Positions 11,403 through 21,807 of a stretch of 64,000 nt of DNA are shown one piece after another; position 1 is the stretch's first letter, and each line of letters starts with the position of its first letter. Under the pieces are notes generated by a model that made no database searches, had not been told where the DNA came from, and was given only the letters and a program-made list of their open reading frames with translations. The DNA lies in assembly GCA_038093515.1 (NCBI GenBank), contig JBBPSI010000054.1:1-64000 (forward strand), written 5' to 3'. The DNA comes from Butyriboletus loyo. Its lineage: Eukaryota > Basidiomycota > Agaricomycetes > Boletales > Boletaceae. Made by a program: the position numbers and the translations under genes.

Positions 11403-12429
11403 CCTATGCGGGGGTTCAACTACTCCGCCTCCCTTGTGTAGCCCGCCTGCTCGTCCCTCCTAGCGAGGGCGTTGTCTGCTCCTTGACATTCTCATCTGCT
11501 TGCCACCCCATCAGGGTCTTACGCCCATTCGACGAACTATGCCCCGCAGACAACGCGATGGGTTAAATCCACATCGGAACACTGTTATCGTATCATAACA
11601 TACCCACTGTCACGTACACATACCGCTGACTGGACCCAGACGCACGTACATATTTACCTTAGTGAGAGGGGTCTATCGTATTCTGGCCCTACGGGCGTGG
11701 CGTGTGTTGACAGATTGTATTATTTTTGTGTATCTCCGAGGTCTGGGCCTTGACGCGGGGCACGCTCGGGGAGAGGGGTGGCACATTCGATATGTTGTAA
11801 CTCGTGTATCCGACGAAGACGGTGTGTGCGTATGTGCGTCTGACATGTGCTCCGTCAGCAGGGCGTTCCTGGTCACCAGACCAAGGTACTGTGGCCTCGT
11901 TTCCGGGTCTGTCCCGCCAAGGCACAGCCCATCTCACATTGGGGGCGCGCGGTGGTGGTGATGGTGGCACCCTCTCACAGCAAGAGTTGGTATCGCAGCC
12001 GGAGGCACTACATCGATCTTTTGAAATTCGTACTTTGACAACAACGTCCGACCATTACTATCGACCCCGTGGGGTCGGCAAGTCACCAGATGAGTCGCGC
12101 ATTGCCGATTCAAGTCTCGCCGGAAACAAGCGAAATATCAGAAACATAAGATATCCAAAAATGGCTATGTGGTCGGAGCAGTGGCCACCTTTCTGGAATC
12201 AATATTCAATCAACATAGCAGGGCACACATCACTCCGTCCAAAGTAGAATTTCTACTACTCTACCATGCCCCCGACATCAGTCGAAGGTCTCCTCAGAGT
12301 CGTGTTCACCAAAACCTCAGCAAATTCTATCGTAACCCGAGAGTTGGAGAAGGCCATCGAACCAGACGCAGCACGGTCGGTCCAAGAGGTGCCTCAAATT
12401 TATCTTCGTCTCCATGTGTATCTGCCTTT
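11403..12429. other. Intergenic region
   Basis: No recognisable gene is seen. Open frames around 11660-12250 on both strands lack family motifs and have the base use of non-coding DNA. The 5' part of the decayed transporter downstream may start in the last 200 bp, but nothing there can be matched to a transporter. Confidence 0.4.
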
Positions 12430-13600
12430 CTCTCTCTTCCCTAGATATATCCTGTGTCTCTACCGCACTTCCTACCATCGCCAATGCTCTACGTGCATCT
12501 CAGTTCACCGGGTTGGCTCTGCTTACGCTCTTTTCTCGACTGCGTTCCTCCCATTGAATGAGTGGCGGCCTGACTCAGACATTCGGTCAGCGACCTGCCA
12601 TTCTAGCATTCGGCAGCGGGATTTTGTGGTGGCGCGGATAGTGTAAATATGCTCATTTCGGGCAGGATCGTACAAGGTTTGGGTGGGGAAGGGGCATTCA
12701 GTCTCTCACTGGGATCATCCCAAGTGATCTGGTCACCCTGCAAGAGCGTGGTCTCTATGGCGGTTTATACGGACTGTGAGACCTCCTTGATCATGGGATA
12801 CAAGGAGCCCAACTTACATTATTCACTTAGCACTTGGTGTCTTGCTGGGTCGATCGGTCCTGTCGTCAGGGGAAGCCTCGCGACGCAGGGACAATGGCGT
12901 TGGATTTTCTGTGAGTGCCGCCGCCTTGCTCAGAATATCGGAGATAGTCAGACAATGCGCAAGAGCTCAATCTTCCCATCTATCTCGTTGCGAGTGTCTC
13001 CGTCATCTTCCTTTCGGACCTACCGATTCCCCCAGGAAGTTACCGAGAGAAGCTTGTGCGAATGGACTGGATGTAGGATCGAATGCAATGGTCGTCGCGA
13101 ACCCAATCCAATTTACTGGTGTTCACCGACAGAGGCAATTTTCTGGTTATCTCGAGCATCGTCACATATACGACAGGTTCAGCCAAGGTACTTGTCCCGT
13201 TAGTCCTTGGCTTCGTTGGCCTCGGGGTCTTCATCGCCTACGAGGGCAGCCTTGCAAAACACTCCCTTGTACGCGCTTCTCCATGTACCTTGGTCCGAAT
13301 TTCATCTCACGCTGTTTGCACCAGGTGCCGTTCTATATACTGACAAAATTGACCAGCATGAGTGGGTGGGCAACATTTCTGGTAATCATCCCCCCTCGCA
13401 GCTGGTACTTATGCAGATCAGATATATACAGGCACTCTGCACCGCTGTCACCACTTTGACACTCGTTTGTGAGTTGATCCGAAGGAACCGCCACGCCCTA
13501 CTCAGCGTAACCACTTTGCAGATTACTACCCGGTCTGCTTTCAGGCTTGCAGGGGTGTTATTCATGAAAGGGCTCCCGCTGCACAATACCCTCGATGCGG
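12430..13600 (+). pseudogene. Decayed MFS drug/H+ antiporter (DHA2-like)
   Basis: Pieces of a 14-TM major-facilitator transporter appear in the right order but in changing frames. They are CVSTALPTIANALRASQFT (near 12453), GGLTQTFGQRPAILAFGSG (near 12564), ISGRIVQGLGG (near 12652, the motif typical of DHA2 proteins), GPVVRGSLATQGQWRWIF (near 12859), PIPPGSYREKL, then VLVPLVLGFVGLGVFIAYE (near 13190) and ADYYPVCFQACRG (near 13515). Frame changes and stops between the blocks, for example after QFTG and after VRMDWM, cannot all be introns, because conserved residues on both sides are out of register. I read it as a pseudogene. Neighbours give no pathway context. Confidence 0.8.
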
Positions 13601-14526
13601 ACTGGACGGTGAAGAGGATCTGTCGATATGAGCCCACGCTCACACCCCACAGCGAACGGGTTGGTCGGTGTTACACGGGCTGGTGGTATCGGGGACAGCC
13701 CCAAGGCATACCCTTCAATTTCGTTCTCGTTCTATGCCGATGACTTGGAGGCTCCTTCCATTAATTTCATCATGCACTCAAGACCTCTTGCGCGGTCGAC
13801 AGTCTCGCTTATTCAGTTGGCCAAGTAGACCGTTGCCATTCGTTCTGTGACATCAAACAAAATCTTCCCTATATACCTCGCTTATACGGCATACCGGTTT
13901 TTCGCATTATACATACCCATATATCTAATTTTACTAGTAGCCCGCTTCGTTTTTCCTTATGCATGGTTGCAGTTCTAATACCTCTTCTTCCATCCGGTTG
14001 TCATGTCATGAGACGATCTTTACCATAGATGGGCGGTTGATGTCACCGGGGATGTTGGTCAGTGGAACCCACGCTTAGTCTGATCGATCGGTGAGTGTGG
14101 TTCACGTTTCTAGTAGAACCGCAGATTCCCCCCACGCTGTTGAAATGATGATATTCTAGTTCTGCTCTTCGCTTCCTAAATCACCATGTCTATTATTTCA
14201 GTTGCAAGCAAAACCAAGGCCGTTGCATTATTCTGGCGAACGGCGTGAGGCACGTTGCAGATATATGTTTTTCCCGGAGATCCTTTCGTTGAATAATCTG
14301 ATTGGATAGGCTCCGGAACGTGCCAGATATAACACATATCATCTTTGCAACGTCAGTGCGCACGAGTAATACATCACCACGCATGCCGAGGAGTCAATCA
14401 CATTGGAGGTGTGGAATCGAGTAGATAGAACTCTTCAACCGGTTTCTAGATAAAGACACCACGACACCGGACCATTTTCATAGTATAGGACGAGTTCGTG
14501 GATCAAGTGGGTCGTGTATCGACAAT
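13601..14526. other. Intergenic region
   Basis: The 3' end of the transporter remnant fades into this stretch. Open frames at 13628-13850 show no transporter motif. No other gene, RNA or repeat is seen up to the lactonase stop at 14527. Confidence 0.4.
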
Positions 14527-15831
14527 CTAGCTTAGCACTTGATATTCGTTCAACCAAACAAAAGTCACTCGGATGGGCATGACAGTGTTCGCAGCAACCT
14601 CTTCTAGGTTAGCACCACCCTCTGTCCTCTTGAACACCTTCACGCCAGTGGTCCCCACGGCCCCACCAGCCACGATGTACGCCTCACCACCAATTCCTGC
14701 CTGCTCACCAGACATCATCCCTCGGACCTGGTCGAGGCCGGTATAGACCTGGTTGCGCAGAACGAGTTGGTTGTTGACATTCTCGAAGATGGCGATTGTG
14801 TCTCCCCGAGGGTCTTGCACCTGAAGATTGCGATTCGACGTGTAGATATACGGGATAGGATACTCTGCGGTAGGCTCAGGAAGGAGAATTTCAGCAGCTG
14901 CGAATACTGAGCCTGCGGGTGGGTCAGGGGGGATGGTCGAAACGTTTGAGAGGGTCTGAGAAGTGCCATTCGGGTAGGAGGGTACTTCCTGGAGGGTCAA
15001 GGTACTCGACAACTCGTGAAGAATGTACAACATATTGTCTAAGGGCCCGGTCAACAAGAGGCACCAGACGGATTCTGAGGACGGCATACCTCTGATACGG
15101 ATATGGCGAGGTCCGCTACCGATTGGCTGTTGGATATAACCATGGACGGCATAGCCACCAGGGTTGCCATCAACTTCGCCGAGTCGCCAGATCTTGTCAC
15201 TACCCTGTAGGTGATTGAGATACCGAATTCATCACCTGGACGCGAAGACTAACTGACCTTGTCGGGAATGAAGAGTTCAGAGCCATATTGATACGTCATG
15301 TGAGGTTCCGAGATACCCTGGGTACCGGTTGTGGGGACGGGGAACGTCCAGAGGTCCGAGTCATTCAAGAAATGCAAGTGATCACCCTCAGTGGGGATGA
15401 TACGTAGTGTCCCAGATAAATACTGTGCAGTGGTCAATGAGGTGGTTATGCGGAGTTGTAAAGCTACGTACGTTGGGGACTGCAACTTGTCCTGTGGTCA
15501 AACCAGCGCAGTAAGGGGGGATGCTTCCCCCAGAGCTGATTGTATCCACGAGTGTAATGGCACCCTGGAATCCAACGGTGAAAGACTGTACAGCTCCGTT
15601 TACGTTCTCGTTGGTCGCGCTAGACGGCAGTACTGAGATTGAATCACGTGCGGGAAACAAAAGAGACACATACTACAATATACTCTTGTTCGTCGGATGA
15701 GAGATGATCCACGACGGGTTGTCGCCGGTCTGGTACTGATTGAGGTAGGTCAAGATGTTGCCATCAGTGTTGAAGAGATAGGATGCCACAGTGGCGGTAT
15801 AACCGCCAGCGAGAATCGTAAAGTTGACCAT
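14527..15831 (-). CDS. Lactonase-type seven-bladed beta-propeller (carboxymuconate-cyclase-like)
   Basis: Four minus-strand exons (15831-15674, 15619-15472, 15422-15258, 15204-14527) give 382 residues in frame. The N-terminus VNFTILAGGYTATVASYLFN, then TGDNPSWIISHPTNKSILY and ATNENVNGAVQSF, is the first-blade pattern of the 6-phosphogluconolactonase/muconate-lactonizing (Lactonase, PF10282-type) family. Later landmarks are DLGSDKIWRL-like DKIWRLGEVDGNPGGYAV and GPRHIRIRG, and the last blade VYTGLDQVRGMMSGEQAGIGGEAYIVAGG. No signal peptide is visible. The substrate cannot be told from sequence; carbohydrate lactones or aromatic breakdown products are family options. A decayed relative lies upstream at about 16240. 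Confidence 0.88.
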
Positions 15832-16150
15832 CGTGAATGGTCGTTTATACACGCTCGAAACGAGAAGGAAGCCGAGATTGCTTCCTTGTCCCTGCCATGG
15901 TAGTGGTGAGGCTTTAAGGGCCTTAAGCCGGCTGCGGCCATATTTTGTTTTGCGCAGCTTAATAAATGACAGTTTAAATGATACTACCTCATTTCAGAAT
16001 CGCTGTGAGCGTTACAGGATGGCAGTCTGCACATTTCTCCATGAAACAGGTCAACATGACATGGCTAAGAGTCGTGGCTCGTGAACGATTCAGCCGTCAA
16101 GGTTTCGGGAGTTGATTTAGCCCTCTCTTTTAAACGTCTTCTCCTGCCTT
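15832..16150. other. Intergenic region upstream of the lactonase
   Basis: This is the likely promoter side of the lactonase gene and contains no supported gene. Confidence 0.4.
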
Positions 16151-16345
16151 GGTTGATTAGATCGGGATTTGTGGCTGACTCACCTGTGAGACGAACATAT
16201 CAGGCACAGACCCGAAGACAATGCTCAACTTTGCCCAGTTGATCATTAGTAAACAAATCACAGTAATTTCATTTTCAGCTCCAAATGCTGAGCCTGCGGG
16301 CGGTGGGATGATGGAAACGTAGGTCACGGGTGTGATCATTGATAA
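16151..16345 (-). pseudogene. Fragment of a lactonase paralogue
   Basis: A short minus-strand frame reads VSIIPPPAGSAFGAENEI, close to VSTIPPDPPAGSVFAAAEI of the intact lactonase at 14880-14945, and the DNA matches over about 60-70 bp (TGAGCCTGCGGG shared). The surrounding sequence does not match any other blade, so only a small piece of a former tandem copy seems to remain. The similarity is short, so a chance or converted segment is possible. Confidence 0.5.
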
Positions 16346-16745
16346 TCTGTGCGGCTGAGCCTAGGATATGATCCTGGGAGACCGGTAAGAACTTTCTGAC
16401 TTGGCCACAGCGGAGACAGAGCTTGGGAAATGATTGATGCAGTGATTGAGAGGACGCTTCTCGGACTCCCAGGAGGTACCACCTTGAGAAACGTCTGACT
16501 TCTGCTGGGAAATGGCGCAGACCATAACGGCGGTCCATCAAAACAAAAGTGGGTCAAGAAGTCAGGGGACAGAACCAAACCTGCCAAGTTCTCGAGTTGA
16601 ATAGTACAGTGACTGTGGTGCAGTACGCTATCCAGTAAAATGTATGCAAAACATACCAAATATAGCAACTTTTGGTCCCAAAGACCACACTTGTGTATCC
16701 TCGATTGCAAGTCAACTTCGCGTTTCAAACCGACTGATCACTGCA
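16346..16745. other. Intergenic region between lactonase remnant and GLE1
   Basis: A 130-codon minus-strand frame (16728-16336) has no recognised motif. It may include further decayed lactonase sequence, but I cannot align it. The last 100 bp should carry the GLE1 promoter. Confidence 0.35.
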
Positions 16746-18806
16746 ATGCGCTACGGTCTACCAAGATCTGCGTCCCCATCTCCAGTGTGTCGGTATGTAC
16801 CCATCCTCGTCGCGTCGTACACCACCGCTCACGACCTCACAGCTATCGCCGGCGAACTTCTGGCTTTGGTCTCCCCGCAGACTCTGAGAGCGATTCTGAA
16901 GAACCCCTCAGCGATGTCGACCACACCCCAAGCTCACCCCCTCTCTCCGACTCAATCTGTTTCGATTCGGATGGAGAGCCACCCGTCGTATCCCTGTCGT
17001 GAGTTGCTCTCTGTCCTACGCCAGTATCCCATCCCTCATGCTCACCCCCGCTTTTGGATGCCACGCTCACACAACTTCCAGCGCGAGACGAGAACCGCGC
17101 AGTCCAGCGGAACGGCGACACGTCGAGGAAACAGTAGCTGCCATACGACTTCGGACACGACATCACGACCCGTATGAAGAATGGGAGAAACAGGCGCACA
17201 AAGACGCATTGGTGCGTGTTTTCCAATGAGACCTCGTTCTCGCTGGGATGCCATGACTCATGATGTGACCTTGCTAGCGCACTGCACGTAAGGAACAAGC
17301 AGAGATCCTCCTCGGGACGCACGAATTGCGTGCGAAGAGAAGGGATCAGGACTTGCAGATGCTCGCTGTGAAACACGACCAACAGATGGCAGAAGTGCAG
17401 AAGCTGCTCTCGGCGCTCAAATTGAAACAGCAATCAGAACTAAATCAACTTAGGATACAGTGGAACGAGCAGGACAAGGCACAACAGGAGAGCATAGAAC
17501 GAGTCATACGATTAGAGGAGGATAACCATCGAAAGAAGTTGGAGGCAGAGAGGCAGAAACGAGAGGAGGAAGAGCGTCAGAGGAAACTAGAGGAGGAGAA
17601 ACGATTGGCCGAGGAGGAAAAGAAGCGGCGGGAAGAAGAAGAAAAGCAGAGGCAGAAAGAGGCAGAAGAGGCAGCGCAACAAGCCAGGGACGAGGTCGAA
17701 CGGGAAAAATGTGCATTGTTGGCAGTGGCAGAAAAGAAGAGAAATACCCTCGGCATGACCCTCCCCGAGGAAGACTGGGCTCGTGCCCGACAGACGCTCA
17801 AGGTAAGCAGTACTCTGGACGGACATTACTGCGGGATCTGAGGGGCAGTGGCGTAGAACCTTAAAGCTGGTCCAATGAAGACCGTCAAGGGTGATAAGGC
17901 GTTGAAGTCACAATGGAGCGCTATTCGGAGACAAATCACTCCAAAGATTGGCCAACTAACACAGGACGCGGCCACTATCGCGCGGATAGTGAGAGATTCC
18001 CTTCGTTGTGGGGTGCCGCTTACGAACCTCTCATTAGACTGGCCAAATTGTCGAGCTCGTCCAACCGCAGCAAGGTCTCCCAGAACTTCTGTACCTGGCC
18101 TTGCTTTCCTCTTTGGCAAAAGCAATATTGCTGCAAGCGGAGACGGAAGTGACAGCAGAGAAGAAGAGCGCAATCCCTTTGGCGCTCGTCACCGCGAACC
18201 TCTTAGAGAGGTTGCCCGTCTTTGCCAATATCTTTTTCGCGAAGCTCGTGCAGCGATCCGGCGGATGGCCGGTGCCCTGCGTTATCCCATCGACTGACAT
18301 TGGTGGTATTGCATGGGTGGATGCAACGCGTGTAAAAGCCTTGGGATACCGCGCGAGCAACGGCGAGAAAGAGTCGACGGGAGAGTATGTGACACGCATC
18401 TCTGGGATGATGCGCGTGTATTTCCTCGTCATGGCGGCCCCTGTTGCGAAACCACTGGATCACATGTTCCGATTACCCAGGTATTGGGGTTATTTCGCTA
18501 GGATGATGAACAATGAGCGGTTGCTCTCCACCGCGGTTGCCGCGCAAATGTTATATGGTATGTGCATTTGGAGATCACTGTGTTCGTGACTGATCGAACT
18601 ACACAGCGGCGCTCGATGTGGGTGGAATGGAGGCGAAGCATATATGGGGGAAACAGTGGGTCAAGCTCCTCGAGCTCCTGTATGAGGCTGCCACAGTGGG
18701 TATTGGGGGTAAGAGTGACACCCTCTTGGGAGGTCAGTCCCCTGAAGGCAAAGCTGCGCGCATTCGCGTCCAACTCGAGATCGAGAACATCGTCCAGAGC
18801 TCATAG
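16746..18806 (+). CDS. GLE1: GLE1, nuclear-pore mRNA export factor
   Basis: GLE1 activates the DEAD-box helicase Dbp5 at the cytoplasmic face of the nuclear pore, with InsP6. Seven exons (16746-16792, 16843-16998, 17082-17211, 17278-17802, 17857-17988, 18038-18557, 18607-18806) join in frame to 569 residues. The N-terminal 70 residues are acidic and serine-rich. A long Glu/Lys/Arg coiled coil covers about residues 112-270. The C-terminal HEAT-like GLE1 domain follows, with KSQWSAIRRQITPKIGQL, FANIFFAKLVQRSGGWPVP and a final helix around LLEAAT-like LLELLYEAATVGIGG. Length and order fit fungal GLE1. The coiled-coil codons produce long antisense frames that are not genes. Confidence 0.93.
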
Positions 18807-19984
18807 TGCTACTGGCTTCGATGCATTCGGATGCGTAACTCAGATCAGGTGGGACCATCACACCACCGGTGGTGCTTACTCCCGAATCGGTGGCGTTTTC
18901 AATGGATCAGGGATTGGGTGTTGAGTGAAATCAATGTACTATACCGAACAACCAGAGCAACGAGATCCATCAGATGATATTGTATGTATACGGCCGCAAA
19001 TGAAGACATCGTGTTGCGGGGAAGTGTTTTTGATGACCATGAGCCACATCTCACGAGCCTCGTGTGTGGCTTAACTCCTCGTGGGGTCAAATTTGGTCTG
19101 AGAAGACGGAAACAGGTTGGAGTCCCGTGACAGGTGGCTCTATCACCTTTATCTATGGGAGAATATGTGATAAAAAAAAGTGCTGCGAGGTGTGCGTGTT
19201 TAAGCAAGACGGCATATGTCTCGTAAGCTTGCCCAAGGATGAACGATCCTAACGGTAAACAAAGTGGGCAGTGCTGGATCGTCGACGCCGCGAGGCGAAC
19301 GCACCTGGTCGGGTAGATTCATATGAACAGATAAGCGGCGACCCAGATCGCCTACCAACGCTAAATCGCACGACACGGAGAGGGACCAACGACCGTACAC
19401 TCGTCGGACGCTCTTTTCGCAGGAGATTATTGTGTGGCATGTGCCAGGCACATCTCGAGTGACCCGAAAGAGTGGACGGGCCGGTACTGTACTGCTGGTA
19501 GGTCCGTGTAGAGCTCACCGGAGATGGTCCCATCAAAGGAGTGATCAGATCACCTAGTGGAACGGGTCCACGCCCAACGTGTACCTCGGCACGGCGACAT
19601 CCAGCTCGTCCACACCACCCATCGGATTATCGATAACGGGTCGTCTCTATTCTAGAATGCAGAGATGTGGTCAAGATATAGCCGAGAGGAAATGAAACGA
19701 AATTGGGAGAAAGGGGTTCCACTGAGTGCTTTCTTCGTAATAATACGCAAGATAACGAGACAAAGGTTCTCGGGTCGAGAACAGATAATCGACATCGCCA
19801 TCTGTGATGCGACCAGGATGGGTCTATCGGGGAGACCCCGTTTTCATATGAGCACTGCCCCAAGCGGATAAATGTGCGTAGGAGAAAACACGCGGCGCGC
19901 GCTGGGCGGCGGCGACGGTGGGAGATGGGGCTGTGCGAATTTATGGGCGCGTACCCAAACAACAACGGAGTCAAATCAATCTTG

Positions 19985-20003
19985 CCCTAAGCCCTAACCC
20001 TAA
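19985..20003. repeat. Interstitial telomere-like repeat
   Basis: The sequence reads CCCTAA, G, CCCTAA, CCCTAA: three units of the complement of TTAGGG, the telomere repeat known from most filamentous fungi. It is followed after about 30 bp by an A/T-rich microsatellite. Such short interstitial runs can be chance, repair scars or promoter telo-boxes. Confidence 0.7.
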
Positions 20004-20036
20004 AATAGTATCATTGGAAAGAAAAAGGAGAAAGTC

Positions 20037-20070
20037 GATAAAATAAAATAAAATAAAATGTAATGTAATG
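20037..20070. repeat. AATAAA/TAATG microsatellite
   Basis: A run of four AATAA-type pentamers is followed by three TAATG units. It is a simple-sequence repeat next to the telomere-like run and upstream of the first RING gene. Confidence 0.8.
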
Positions 20071-20367
20071 TGACAAAATATCTCGAACTTTACAGACAGA
20101 TCTCGAACATGCGAATGTGCACGAGGAGAGCGAAAAGGGATCTGGAATTCGTGATACGAACGAGAATATTAATATTATGAATCGCTCGGAGTTAGTACAT
20201 GAGCAGTGCCATTTGTTTGGCCCTGCCCAACTTTGATTAAAGTTTGGCAAGCCACTCTGATTTTTCCCGTTTCATGCTATTTATCCTCCACCATCCCGTC
20301 GAGCGATACCCCTTGTCAAACATTTCTTTCTAGCAAACCTGGCAAGGGTTTCATCGTCTTGACCCTC

Positions 20368-21807
20368 ATGCTGACGCTCAGTCCTGGTTCGGTCTGCGAC
20401 GTGTGCGCAGAGGAGTACGGCCCGCATTGCATCCCCCACTCCATTCCTTGCGGTAATTTAACATTCCTCCCCACCGTGAAAAAAATTCTGACCCCCATGC
20501 CACATCCCAGGCCATGTCCTATGTTCCACCTGCTGCCACAAGATCGTAGAAAAGACGCTTCCTCGCCTCAAGCCCGTCTGTCCTTTCTGCCGCGAACAAT
20601 TCACCAGTGACGATGTCCGTCTTATCCGTATTGACTTCTCTGCAAGCGGATATGCCACCCCAAGGCGGCGGGGTGGCAAGCAAGAGGCCCTAAATACCTC
20701 CTTCAACCAGCTACCTCGTTTCCCGATCGTCGAGCCTGGCTTCTCGCGCACACGTGCCGAGGCTCGCCGTCTCGAGGACAAGGTCGCCGCCGTAGCCGCA
20801 AAAAAATGTTCAGTCGAGGAGGTTTCCACTCTTCACAAAGAACTCCAAGAGTGGTTGACGCATGACGAAAAACAACAAGACGACCAGGTCCGTCGGACTC
20901 CGTCCCCTCGACCCAACTGCGGATTTTTTTTTGTCTGACTCACATCAAAGGTTTCTTCTCTCGCTTTGAGTGCTGCGCTACTCAGAGCTATTCTTGTGAA
21001 CCACTTCGCTCATTCCGAAGTAACAAAAATGGCCAAATCTGTCGAGGTCACTCTCAAAGGGAAGCTGGATGACATGGAACTAACCATGACTAAGTTGGAA
21101 GCTGAGCTTAAACAGTACGTTCGCATCCCGTTCTTTCATTCCATGACCTGATCTTTCTCATAGACAGGTAAATGGCTCTCATTCCAGGGAATGATTTTTT
21201 TGGTCGCTGATGTTAACTCGCATAGCAATCCCATTATACCCAAAAAGTACAAGAATGTCAATCTCTGCGTGCAGAGATGAGTCGCGTGGCGCTTAAATCT
21301 GCCACACGGTCGATTTCACCTACGCGCTGCTCTTCTGCAGCCCCTACTGTGGTCGGTGAGGCTCGTCGTCAGTCCGTTTCTTCGTCTGGTGCATCAGTAT
21401 ATGGTGTCGTTCCTCCCATGCCTCCCATGCCTCCTGCCACTCCTACGCCAGTGTCACGCTTTACTTCCCATCACATGCGCAGCACCTCCGTTTCTCCCGG
21501 ATCTAGACCTGTCACACCCGCACGAACGATGACTCCTGCCGTCCGTCACGAGACACCCCTTCGCTCTTCTAACCTCCGCCCCACCTCTCCTGTGCCACCC
21601 TCCAAGCCCCGGACTATGTCCTTCTCCACTACTTCTCCCCAAAAAATCATTCGCTCCTATTCTGATGAATCAGATAGAGAAGTGATCCACGAGCGTTGGA
21701 TGCCTAACCCTGATATTGCGTACAGCCCTCCCACCGGCAAAACGATCAATTATCCGTTCGCAACACCCGCTACTCGCTCCCGCTCATCAGGTTCCAATGC
21801 AGCTTGA
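20368..21807 (+). CDS. RING-finger/coiled-coil protein A, with 4-nt microexon
   Basis: Spliced product of 403 residues. A C3HC4 RING starts at residue 10 (CDVC, PCGH, LCSTC, CPFC), as expected for an E3 ubiquitin ligase. It is followed by charged helical segments likely to form coiled coil (RRLEDKVAAVAAKK, KLDDMELTMTKLEAEL), then a Ser/Thr/Pro-rich disordered tail with SRPVTPARTMTP-type repeats. Exons: 20368-20452, 20511-20887, 20951-21114, microexon 21164-21167 (ACAG), 21226-21807. The upstream exon ends in phase 2, and only the 4-nt exon restores the frame of the 190-residue tail. The same arrangement occurs in RING genes B and C. RING identity is seen; ligase activity and targets are inference. 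Confidence 0.85.
21164..21167 (+). other. 4-nt microexon of RING gene A (ACAG)
   Basis: It is flanked by TCATAG on the left and GTAAAT on the right, with introns of 49 nt (21115-21163) and 58 nt (21168-21225). Entry is in phase 2 and exit in phase 0, giving Gln-Gln across the join. Without it the tail frame hits a stop after 18 codons. Confidence 0.75.

Larger units (their letters stand above)
18807..20367. other. Intergenic region with short repeats
   Basis: About 1.56 kb without a supported gene. It contains a telomere-like run (19985-20003) and an A/T-rich pentanucleotide repeat (20037-20070), both listed separately. The open frames here are short and lack motifs. Confidence 0.45.

Noticed and set aside
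16843..17433. 196-codon minus-strand frame across GLE1
   Set aside because: It lies opposite confirmed GLE1 exons and its product is low complexity.
20968..21807. Treating the end of RING gene A as a separate gene starting at an ATG near 21277
   Set aside because: The 4-nt microexon joins it in frame to the RING part, and genes B and C show the same join.
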